DNA of 64,000 nt from Rhodospirillales bacterium 24-66-33. Lineage in GTDB: Bacteria > Pseudomonadota > Alphaproteobacteria > Reyranellales > Reyranellaceae. Below are positions 56,130 to 64,000 of this stretch, in pieces. The notes below the pieces were generated by a model, which saw only the letters and a program-made list of their open reading frames with translations, was not told where the DNA came from and did not search any database. Made by a program: the position numbers and the translations under genes. The stretch covers positions 1 through 64,000 of the forward strand of contig NCHQ01000015.1 in NCBI GenBank assembly GCA_002281855.1. Reading direction: 5' to 3'. Positions within the stretch are counted from its first letter, which is position 1. Each line of letters starts with the position of its first letter.

Positions 56130-56611
56130 GCCGCTCGCGCGGTCTTGCCGAACACCGAGGGTGGCACCGCGCGGTTCACGACCTCGCGCAGCGCGAAGCT
56201 CGATTCCAGCCGGGCGACCCGCGGCAGGCGCGAGAGTTCGGTGCGGTGGATGCGCTCGAAATCCTCGATGTCGCGCGCCAGCACGATCACGACATAGTCG
56301 TCGCTGCCCGACATCAGGAAGCAGCGCACCACCGAGGGGCAGTCGAGGACACCCGCCTCGAACGCCGTCAGCGCCTCGTCGCTCTGGCTGTCGAGCGTGA
56401 TCCGCACCACGACCGTCGTGGCCAGCCCGAAGCGCCCGAGGTCCAGCACGGCCTGATAGCCGCGGATCAGGCCTTCCTCTTCCATCGCGCGCTGCCGCCG
56501 CGCCACTGCGGTGCTCGACAGGCCGACCCGCGCGGCAAGCTCGACCTGGCTCACCCGCGCATTCTGCGTCAACTCCGACAGGATGGTGGCGTCGATCTTG
56601 TCGAGATGCAT
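56102..56611 (-). CDS. Lrp/AsnC-family transcriptional regulator
   Basis: 169 residues. HTH at about 5-50 (KIDATILSELTQNARVSQVE, AARVGLSSTAVARRQRAMEE), then RAM effector domain (VVRITLDSQSDEALTAFEAG, VVRCFLMSGSDDYVVIVLAR). Divergent from ald, with a 135-bp gap, so it probably controls ald in response to alanine or another amino acid; that link is inferred from position. The C terminus is basic. Confidence 0.92.
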   Translation of the reverse strand: MHLDKIDATILSELTQNARVSQVELAARVGLSSTAVARRQRAMEEEGLIRGYQAVLDLGRFGLATTVVVRITLDSQSDEALTAFEAGVLDCPSVVRCFLMSGSDDYVVIVLARDIEDFERIHRTELSRLPRVARLESSFALREVVNRAVPPSVFGKTARAAQRRRRAEA

Positions 56612-56746
56612 GTTCGGAATCCTGCGTGCGTTCGCGGTTCAACGTAGAATTTCGGCAGGAGAGACACAATTCATCTTCAGAATGCCGGGAAACAAACCCG
56701 CATTCCTTGGTTTGATGACACCCGAAACCAGCTGGAGATTGGACCT

Positions 56747-57862
56747 ATGCGCGTCGGTGTGCCGAAAGAGATCAAAATGCATGAATACCGCGTCGGGCTG
56801 ACGCCCGGCGCGGTTCGCGAATACGTCCATGCCGGCCATGAGGTCGTGGTCGAGACCGGCGCGGGCGCCGGGATCGGGGCGACCGACGAGGTCTACCGCA
56901 CGGCGGGCGCCCGCATCGCCGGCACCGCCGCCGAGATCTTCTCGACCGCCGACATGATCGTGAAGGTAAAGGAGCCGCAGCCCGGCGAATGGGCGCAACT
57001 GCGCTCCGGCCAGATCCTGTTCACCTATCTCCATCTCGCCGCCGATCCTGCGCAGGCCAAGGGCCTGATCGAATCGGGCTGCACCGCCGTCGCCTACGAG
57101 ACCGTGACGGATTCGCGCGGCGGCCTGCCGCTGCTCGCGCCCATGAGCGAAGTGGCGGGTCGTCTGTCGATCGAGGCGGCGGGCGGCGCCCTGCAGCGCC
57201 ATCGTGGCGGCCGCGGCCTGCTGCTGGGTGGCGTGCCGGGCGTGAAGCCGGCCCATGTCGTCGTGCTGGGCGGCGGCGTCGTGGGCACGCATGCCGCGCG
57301 CATGGCGGCGGGCCTCGGCGCCGAAGTCACGGTGCTCGACCGCTCGCTGCCGCGGCTGCGCGAGCTCGACGACCTGTTCCAGGGCCGGGTCCGCACGCGC
57401 TATTCGACGATCGACTCCATCGAGCAGGAAGTGTTCTCCGCCGACGCCGTGATCGGTGCCGTGCTGGTGGCCGGCGCCACCGCACCCAAGCTGGTGACCA
57501 AGGCGATGCTCAAGTCGATGAAGCCCGCCTCGGTGATCGTCGACGTCGCCATCGACCAGGGCGGCTGCTTCGAGACCTCGCACGCCACCACGCATGCCGA
57601 GCCGACCTACGAGGTCGACGGCATCATCCACTATTGCGTGGCCAACATGCCCGGCGCCGTGCCAGTGACCTCGAGCGAGGCGCTGAACAACGCCACACTG
57701 CCCTTCGGCCTCGCGCTCGCAGGCAAGGGCCTCGCCGCCCTCGCCGCGAACCCGCATCTCGCCGCAGGCCTCAACGTCCATCGCGGCCGGCTGACCCACA
57801 AGGCGGCCGCCGAGAGCCTCAGCCTTCCCTACGTACCCGCCGAACAGGCGATCGCCGCCTGA
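56747..57862 (+). CDS. ald: Alanine dehydrogenase
   Basis: 371 residues. Family marks: RVGVPKEIKMHEYRVGLTPG with the N-terminal substrate Arg, FTYLHLAADPAQAKGLIESG, YETVTDSRGGLPLLAPMSEV, the NAD-binding VVVLGGGVVGTHAARMAAGL near residue 170, and DVAIDQGGCFETSHATTHAE with the conserved Asp. It interconverts alanine and pyruvate plus ammonia with NAD. Divergent from the Lrp gene, likely its regulator. Confidence 0.96.
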   Translation: MRVGVPKEIKMHEYRVGLTPGAVREYVHAGHEVVVETGAGAGIGATDEVYRTAGARIAGTAAEIFSTADMIVKVKEPQPGEWAQLRSGQILFTYLHLAADPAQAKGLIESGCTAVAYETVTDSRGGLPLLAPMSEVAGRLSIEAAGGALQRHRGGRGLLLGGVPGVKPAHVVVLGGGVVGTHAARMAAGLGAEVTVLDRSLPRLRELDDLFQGRVRTRYSTIDSIEQEVFSADAVIGAVLVAGATAPKLVTKAMLKSMKPASVIVDVAIDQGGCFETSHATTHAEPTYEVDGIIHYCVANMPGAVPVTSSEALNNATLPFGLALAGKGLAALAANPHLAAGLNVHRGRLTHKAAAESLSLPYVPAEQAIAA

Positions 57863-57872
57863 GCTGGAATCC

Positions 57873-57898
57873 TCCCCGCCCTCTCTTCGGGGCGGGGA
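57873..57898 (+). terminator. Possible terminator hairpin after ald
   Basis: TCCCCGCCC (57873-57881) pairs with GGGCGGGGA (57890-57898) over an eight-base loop. No T run follows, so its strength as a terminator is uncertain. Confidence 0.4.
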
Positions 57899-57928
57899 AG
57901 AAATCTCTGCAGGATGACTTGATTCCAT

Positions 57929-57950
57929 CATTCCAACGATCTATGGAATG
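57929..57950. promoter_or_regulatory. Palindromic operator for the ArsR-family zinc regulator
   Basis: CATTCCA and TGGAATG are perfect 7-bp inverted arms with an 8-bp spacer, ending 24 bp before the regulator's ATG. The position and dyad symmetry fit autorepression by the ArsR/SmtB-type protein encoded next. Confidence 0.68.
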
Positions 57951-57973
57951 TTGGATCAGCAGCAGGGGACCCC

Positions 57974-58273
57974 ATGCTCAAAGCGGCCGGCGGCCGGCAC
58001 CTGGAAGAAGCGGCCCGCATGTTCGACGCCCTGTCGGACGTTGCGCGCCTGCGGACCCTGATGCTGCTCGCCGACAACAACCTCAGCGTCTCGGAAATCG
58101 CCGCCGCCGAGGAGGAGAAGATCACCACCGTATCGGCGCGCCTGCAGGTGTTGCATGCCGCCCGACTGATCGAGCGTCAGAGGGAGGGCAAGAGCGTCAT
58201 CTACCGGATCGCCGACGATCACGTGCTCACCCTCGTCCGCAACGCCATCGCCCATGCCGCCGAGAGGCACTGA
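57974..58273 (+). CDS. ArsR/SmtB-family metal-responsive repressor (CzrA-like zinc sensor)
   Basis: 99 residues. Winged HTH with LSDVARLRTLMLLADNNLSV, SEIAAAEEEKITTVSARLQV (recognition helix) and LIERQREGKSVIYRIA (wing). No Cys near the recognition helix, so not an arsenic sensor. The last helix carries DDHVLTLVRNAIAHAAERH: Asp-x-His-x10-His-x2-Glu, matching the alpha5 zinc site of CzrA/SmtB. It should release DNA when zinc is in excess. Directly followed by a His-rich protein gene. Confidence 0.85.
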   Translation: MLKAAGGRHLEEAARMFDALSDVARLRTLMLLADNNLSVSEIAAAEEEKITTVSARLQVLHAARLIERQREGKSVIYRIADDHVLTLVRNAIAHAAERH

Positions 58274-58297
58274 GTTTTTCACGAAAGGATGAATGTC

Positions 58298-58663
58298 ATG
58301 TCCAGCCACGACCACAAGATCCATGCCGAGCATCCGCACGCGCATGGCCCGGCCTGCGGCCATACCGCCATCAAGCACGGCGATCACCTCGACTACCTGC
58401 ACGATGGCCATCTCCATCACCCGCACGGCGATCACGTCGATGAACACACGATCGAGGTGAGCGCCCACAACCCGGGGGCCTGCACGCCCGACCATGCCTG
58501 CGGCGCCCACGACAAGAATCACAAGCATGGGCCGGGCTGCGGCCACGAAGCGGTGCCGCATGGCGACCATGTCGACTATCTGGTCGACGGGCACTTGCAT
58601 CACCCCCACGGCGCCCATTGCGACAATCACGGGCCCGTGGAGATCGTTCAGAAAGCCGCGTAA
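58298..58663 (+). CDS. Histidine-rich metal-binding protein with an internal duplication
   Basis: 121 residues from ATG 58298 (MSSHDHKIHAEHPHAHGPAC); ATG 58289 directly abuts the AAGG ribosome site, so is unlikely. Almost a third is His, Asp and Gly, with Cys. Two units of about 35 residues repeat: HGPACGHTAIKHGDHLDYLH at about 16-50 and HGPGCGHEAVPHGDHVDYLV at about 76-110, each followed by GHLHHPHG. No signal peptide. A cytoplasmic zinc or nickel buffer or chaperone, controlled by the ArsR gene 24 bp upstream. Confidence 0.8.
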   Translation: MSSHDHKIHAEHPHAHGPACGHTAIKHGDHLDYLHDGHLHHPHGDHVDEHTIEVSAHNPGACTPDHACGAHDKNHKHGPGCGHEAVPHGDHVDYLVDGHLHHPHGAHCDNHGPVEIVQKAA

Positions 58664-58678
58664 CGCGGACTGACGCAG

Positions 58679-58710
58679 GGGCGGGAGGCAACTCCCGCCC
58701 TTCCTGTTTG
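58679..58710 (+). terminator. Terminator after the His-rich gene
   Basis: GGGCGGGAG (58679-58687), loop GCAA, CTCCCGCCC (58692-58700), followed by TTCCTGTTT. It separates the ArsR unit from the Zur-type unit. Confidence 0.8.
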
Positions 58711-58740
58711 CCCGCGATTTCGCAGCTTGACCGATAGCAA

Positions 58741-58755
58741 TGTTATATTGTAACA
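58741..58755 (+). promoter_or_regulatory. Zur-type box
   Basis: TGTTATATTGTAACA, a 15-bp dyad (TGTTA-N5-TAACA) in an otherwise GC-rich region, 47 bp before the DUF1826 start. It matches the alphaproteobacterial Zur motif (AT-rich TGTTATN..ATAACA). It is correctly placed to repress the COG0523 operon when zinc is plentiful. Confidence 0.8.
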
Positions 58756-58802
58756 CTTCCGGAGGTGGTCACAGTCGTCCCTGACGTCGGAGAGGACTCC
58801 CC

Positions 58803-59421
58803 TTGTCTGGTACCGTGAACAAACGGGTCGTCGAGAGTCCCGACGGCGCCGTCCTGCATCGGATTGCCGAGCAGGACGTCGCCCTCGCCATCTGGCATCG
58901 CCCGGAAGCCGCGGGGCTGGCGGCCTGGCTCGATTCCCTGCCGGCGGAGCGCCTGCCGGAGGGCCACTTCATCGGACCGGCCGCCTGCGTCCCGGCCCGG
59001 CTTGCCGCACTCTGCGATCTCGTGGCGCTGGCCGACAGCCCCGAGCGCCGCGCACTGATCGACGACATTGCCGGGCTTGCCCGCAGCTTCGCCAGGCGCA
59101 CCGGCCGCCCCGACATCGACCTGCGCCTCGAAGCGATCGCCCACGATGCGTGCTGGCGGTTCCATCGCGACCATGTCGGCTACCGTCTCAACGCAACCTA
59201 TCGTGGGCCCGGCACACAATGGCCGCCGCTCGAGCATGCCGCCCGGGCGCTGAAGGCGCAGCGCCGCTATCGCGGGCCCCTGAACGAATTCCCGCGCTTC
59301 GCCGCCGGTCTGTTCAAGGGCGTGGTGCGGGCCGGGACGGAAGCCATCGTGCATCGATCCCCACCGGTCGCCGGCAGCGGCCAGACGCGACTCTTCCTCT
59401 GCCTCAACGAGGTTCCCGACG

Positions 59422-59429
<8 letters not shown>
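58803..59429 (+). CDS. DUF1826 family protein
   Basis: 208 residues from a TTG behind GGAGAGGAC; a GTG four codons later is the alternative. Family blocks: [40 protein letters not shown], the central [20 protein letters not shown] with His and Arg, and GPGTQWPP. The family often sits with Zur-regulated COG0523 GTPases and may bind zinc or help deliver it; function unproven. Its end overlaps the GTPase start by 8 bp. Confidence 0.87.
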
Positions 59430-60623
<1,194 letters not shown>

Positions 60624-60627
<4 letters not shown>

Positions 60628-61724
60628 CCTGGCCACAGCGGCAACGCGAGGGCGGCCCGCTCGTGCCCGTGTCCCTGCTCACCGGATTTCTCGGCAGCGG
60701 CAAGACGACCGTCCTGAACAAGCTCCTGTCCCGTGCAGCGTTCGCGCGCACTGTCGTCGTGATCAACGAGTTCGGCGAGATCGGCCTCGATCACGAACTG
60801 GTCGAGAGTTCCACCGAGGACATGGTCCTGCTGAAGAGCGGCTGCCTTTGCTGCACCATTCGCGGCGACCTGGTCGACACGTTGCGCGGCCTGACCGCCC
60901 GCAAGCTGGGCGGAACCATCGCGCCCTTCGACCGGGTGCTGATCGAAACGACAGGGCTCGCAGACCCGGCGCCGATCCTGCACACGCTGATGTCCGACCT
61001 GGCCCTCACTTCGGCCTACCGTCTGGATGGCGTCATCACGACCGTCGATGCCGCGACGGGCGACGCCACCCTCGACCGGCAGATCGAGTCCGTGAAGCAG
61101 GCGGCCGTCGCCGATCGACTGCTGCTGACCAAGACCGACCTGGTCCCGCCGGCGCAAGCGATGGCCCTGTCCCAGCGACTGCGCCGCCTGAACCCGGCGG
61201 CCCCGATCATCGTCAGCCGGCAGGGCGAGGTCGACCCGGCCAGCCTCCTCGATGCCGGATTGTACAATCCCGAAACCAAGAGCCTGGACGTCCAGCGCTG
61301 GCTGAAAGCCGAAGCCTATGCGCCGACGGGACACGAGCATGAGCACGGGCACGGGCACGGGCACGACATCAACCGGCACGACGAGCACATCAAGGCCGTT
61401 TGCCTGACGGTGGAAGAGCCCATTCCGGCCTCGGCCTTCGACACCTGGCTGGGCCTCCTGCTGGCGATGAAGGGGCCGGACATCCTGCGGGTGAAGGGCA
61501 TCGTGAACATCGAAGGCTTCGACGGTCCGCTCGTCATCCACGGGGTGCAACACGTCTTTCACCCGCCGCTGCAGATGAAGAAATGGCCGGGCAACGACCG
61601 CCGCACGCGCATCGTGTTCATCACCCGCGACCTCGACGAATCGGCCCTGCGCGACACGCTGAGGATGTTCACCCGCGATCCGCCACCGCCCCTTGAGTCT
61701 CAGAAAGGGACGGTCAGCGCGTGA
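60624..61724 (+). CDS. Second COG0523 (CobW-like) GTPase with a His-rich loop
   Basis: 366 residues, ATG overlapping the preceding stop by 4 bp. Walker [15 protein letters not shown] near residue 20, [16 protein letters not shown] with Cx[14 protein letters not shown] and [12 protein letters not shown] His-rich insert [19 protein letters not shown] (about residues 234-252) separates GTPase and CobW_C parts, as in CobW/YeiR-type metallochaperones. It is a different subtype from the preceding GTPase. Same Zur-type control expected. A 14-bp perfect palindrome follows. Confidence 0.9.
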
Positions 61725-61734
61725 ACTCTCTATC

Positions 61735-61765
61735 GTCCTCTCCCCCACGCAGTGGGGGAGAGGAC
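61735..61765. repeat. Perfect 14-bp palindrome (REP-like)
   Basis: GTCCTCTCCCCCAC and its exact complement flank a GCA loop. This CTCTCCCCC-type palindrome is common between genes in GC-rich alphaproteobacteria. It lies between two converging genes and lacks a T run; it could act as a 3' end. Confidence 0.65.
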
Positions 61766-61784
61766 ATATGAGGGGCGGAAGCGG

Positions 61785-63065
61785 TCAGACCTTCTCCAGG
61801 CCGCACCATTCGGCGATGAACAGCGCCGTCGACTGGGTGATCTTGCGGATGGACTCGATGTTCACCCGCTCGTCGAAGCCGTGGACGTCGTCGGACTGCG
61901 GCCCGTAGACCAGCGCCGGCAGGCCGGCATAGAGGCCGAAGAAGCGAGCATCGGTCGTGCCGGTGGTGCGGCGGTCGTCGAGCTCGGCGCCGAACACCGT
62001 CTTATGCGCATCGGCCAGGACGTCGCGCACATGCTCGTGGTTCTTGAGCACGTAGGGCTCGGCCTGGAAGCCTTCCCAGCTGACGGTCGGCAGGTTGTTG
62101 CCGAGGAAGGGATCGTTGGCCGCGGCGGTGCGGATCGTGTGCTCGACCTCCTGCCGGCACTCCTTGAGCGTCTGGGTCGGCAGCACGCCCACACGCATGT
62201 CGAAGGTGCACCAGGACGGGACCGAGCTCGCCCAGTCGCCGCCGGCGATCTTGCCGACGTTGAAGTTCACCGGATGGTGATGGTCGCAGTAATGCTTGTC
62301 GTGGGCCTTCAGCGCGTTCCACTTCTTCTCGAGTTCGCGCAACTGCTGGATCAGACGGAACGCCGATTCGATCGCATTCGAACCGGCATCGGCCTTGTAG
62401 ACATGGACCGGGTGGCCGGTGACCTTGACCTGGAACCACATCACGCCGACCTGCGCCACCGTGAGCGTGCAGCCCGACGGTTCGGGGATCAGCGCCGCCT
62501 CGGCGCGATAGCCGCGCTGCAGGCAGGCGAGCGCGCCGTTACCGGTGCACTCCTCCTCGACCACCGACTGCTGGTAGACATCCGCCGCCGGCATGTAGCC
62601 CAGCGCCCGCAGGGCGCGCAGCGCGAAGACGTTGAGGATCAGCCCGGCCTTCATGTCGCCCGAGCCGCGGCCGTACATCCAGCCGTCCTTGACGTAGGCG
62701 TCGTAGGGATTGCGGGTCCACATCTCGTGCGGCCCCTCGGGCACCACGTCGATATGGCCGTTGAGGATCAGCGAACGGCCCTTCGGATTGGACGGCCGCC
62801 AGGCGCCGACGACGTTCCAGGCATCGTCATAGTCCAGCGAATGCGGCGAGTAGCCCGGCAGGTGCTTGAGATCGTCGATCTTGACCTGCCAGCGATCGAT
62901 GCCGAGCCCGTCCTCCTTGAACAGGCGCGCCATCATGTCCTGCGCCGGCGCCTCCTGGAAGCGGGTGGAGGGGATCCGGACCAGATCGGCCAGTACGTTC
63001 GTCTGATCGTCGAAGCGGCGATCGACTTCGTCCATGATTTTGGACTTGAGTGATGAATCGAGCAT
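61785..63065 (-). CDS. M20 family deacylase/peptidase (ArgE/DapE/ACY1 type)
   Basis: 426 residues from ATG (MLDSSLKSKIMDEVDRRFDD). Di-zinc site: LILNGHIDVVPEGP (H104, D106), GRGSGDMKAGL (D137) and VEEECTGNGA with the catalytic Glu pair; a dimerisation/lid domain lies at about 205-320. It hydrolyses an N-acyl or peptide bond, as for acetylornithine or N-acyl-amino acids; the exact substrate is unknown. Divergent from the acyl-CoA synthetase gene, 57 bp apart. Confidence 0.92.
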   Translation of the reverse strand: MLDSSLKSKIMDEVDRRFDDQTNVLADLVRIPSTRFQEAPAQDMMARLFKEDGLGIDRWQVKIDDLKHLPGYSPHSLDYDDAWNVVGAWRPSNPKGRSLILNGHIDVVPEGPHEMWTRNPYDAYVKDGWMYGRGSGDMKAGLILNVFALRALRALGYMPAADVYQQSVVEEECTGNGALACLQRGYRAEAALIPEPSGCTLTVAQVGVMWFQVKVTGHPVHVYKADAGSNAIESAFRLIQQLRELEKKWNALKAHDKHYCDHHHPVNFNVGKIAGGDWASSVPSWCTFDMRVGVLPTQTLKECRQEVEHTIRTAAANDPFLGNNLPTVSWEGFQAEPYVLKNHEHVRDVLADAHKTVFGAELDDRRTTGTTDARFFGLYAGLPALVYGPQSDDVHGFDERVNIESIRKITQSTALFIAEWCGLEKV

Positions 63066-63122
63066 GTGCGGACTTTGGCGCAGCCCCGGTACGCCGTCTA
63101 TAGTTTCGGCGGAGGAAACAAA

Positions 63123-64000
63123 ATGTACCCGGGCAAAAACGCGACGACGCAGGCGTCCCATCCTGCGGTGATCATGGCCGGCAGCGGCGAAACCGTGACC
63201 TATGGCGAGCTGGAAGCGCGCAGCAACCGGCTGGCGCACCTGCTGCGCGCCCAGGGCGTGAAGCGGCTCGACCACTATTCGATCTTCATGGAAAACAACG
63301 CGCGCTACGTGGAGTGCTGTACCGCCGGCGAACGCGCCGGCACCTACTACACGTGCGTGAATTCGTTCCTGACGGCCGAAGAGCTTGCCTACATCCTGAA
63401 CAACAGCGCCTCGAAAGTGCTCATCACCTCCCAGGCCAAGCGGGACGTGGCCCTCGCGGCCCTGCCGCACTGTCCGGGGATCGCGCTCTGCATCGTCGTC
63501 GACGGGCCCGGTGGCGGATCGGCCGGCAGCGCGAAGATCGTCAATCTCGCGGAGGCGACCACCGGCCTGCCCGCGACGCCGATCGCCGACGAATCGCTTG
63601 GGACCGCGATGCTCTACTCGTCCGGCACCACGGGACGGCCGAAGGGGATCGTACGGCCGCTGGCCGAACAGCCGCCGTCGCAGCTCCTGCCGATCTTCTC
63701 CTTCCTGCTGAAGCTCTGGCAGTACCGCGAAGGCATGATCTACCTCTCGCCGGCGCCGCTCTACCATTCGGCGCCACAGGCGGCGGTGAACCTCACGATC
63801 CGCATGGGCGGCACCGTGATCGTCATGGAGCGCTTCGACCCCGAGCATTACCTGCAGCTCATCGAAAAGCATCGCGTCACCCACAGCCAGCTCGTGCCGA
63901 CGATGTTCTCGCGGATGCTGAAGCTGCCGGAGGAGACACGGAAGCGGTACGAACTCGGTTCGCTGGAGATCGCCATCCATGCGGCGGCGCCCTGCCCGGT
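63123..64000 (+). CDS. AMP-dependent acyl-CoA synthetase/ligase (cut by window end)
   Basis: 292 codons visible from ATG (MYPGKNATTQASHPAVIMAG), with GGAGGA about ten bases upstream. The adenylate-forming signature is complete: LYSSGTTGRPKGIVRP near residue 163 (P-loop), followed by YLSPAPLYHSAP and TVIVMERFDPEHYLQLIEKH. It activates a carboxylic acid to acyl-AMP and then acyl-CoA. The C-terminal part is outside the window. Confidence 0.92.
   Translation, partial: MYPGKNATTQASHPAVIMAGSGETVTYGELEARSNRLAHLLRAQGVKRLDHYSIFMENNARYVECCTAGERAGTYYTCVNSFLTAEELAYILNNSASKVLITSQAKRDVALAALPHCPGIALCIVVDGPGGGSAGSAKIVNLAEATTGLPATPIADESLGTAMLYSSGTTGRPKGIVRPLAEQPPSQLLPIFSFLLKLWQYREGMIYLSPAPLYHSAPQAAVNLTIRMGGTVIVMERFDPEHYLQLIEKHRVTHSQLVPTMFSRMLKLPEETRKRYELGSLEIAIHAAAPCP

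Overview
The window is 64 kb of GC-rich, tightly packed chromosome from an alphaproteobacterium. The evidence is a YejABEF-type peptide importer, a NasS/NasT-controlled nitrate assimilation operon, an EcfG-type promoter (GGAAC-N17-CGTT), a Zur-type box, Bug/TctC and CaiB/BaiF proteins, and GC-rich interspersed palindromes. A Reyranella/Bradyrhizobium-like soil or water heterotroph would fit, but genus is inference. There is no tRNA, rRNA, CRISPR array, prophage or insertion sequence. Almost everything reads as core metabolism, and the accessory signals are small repeats and one damaged porin duplicate.

Layout. 1-1.74 kb: the end of one OprD-like porin and a second, C-terminally truncated copy. 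1.7-3.9 kb: a CoA-transferase / GrdB-like reductase pair. 4.0-9.7 kb: yejABEF-type peptide ABC importer. 9.7-12.9 kb: 2-hydroxyacid dehydrogenase, M17 aminopeptidase, GST. 12.9-16.2 kb: opgGH, periplasmic glucan synthesis. 16.3-18.2 kb: three-gene stress operon behind an EcfG-type promoter. 18.2-26.6 kb: small protein, Bug-type binding protein, membrane adenylate cyclase, two GST-like proteins, sulfatase, DUF924, macro domain and DUF882 proteins. 26.6-39.3 kb: nitrate assimilation block on the minus strand (nasT, then nasS-nrtA-nrtB-nrtD-nirA-flavoprotein-nasA-cysG). 39.3-41.5 kb: Ser/Thr kinase with MORN repeats and a small membrane protein. 41.7-45.3 kb: SDR, D-glutamate-cyclase-like, DUF2848 and CoA-transferase genes. 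45.3-53.0 kb: mixed genes, including a racemase homologue without catalytic cysteines, a NYN-LOTUS protein, a desaturase, an LLM oxidoreductase/LysR pair, DUF1127 and TPR proteins. 53.1-57.9 kb: leuCD, EamA exporter, Lrp and alanine dehydrogenase. 57.9-61.7 kb: a zinc-handling island. 61.8-64.0 kb: M20 peptidase diverging from an acyl-CoA synthetase cut by the window end.

The most informative non-coding signal is the nasT-nasS gap. On the minus strand a -24/-12 (sigma54) promoter with exact spacing is followed by two stem-loops, each with a six-base loop having A at position 1 and G at position 4 (the ANTAR target signature). The second stem-loop shares bases with the foot of a strong intrinsic terminator just before nasS. 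The adjacent nasT encodes an ANTAR protein, so the sequence itself lays out the protein, its RNA target, the terminator and the controlled operon, and NasS lies inside the operon it should restrain. Zinc genes show a comparable logic: a CzrA/SmtB-like ArsR gene with a perfect palindromic operator and a His-rich protein, then a Zur-type box ahead of DUF1826 and two COG0523 GTPases. Two interspersed palindromic repeat families (about 88 and 110 bp) occupy 3' ends of genes and operon-internal gaps respectively.
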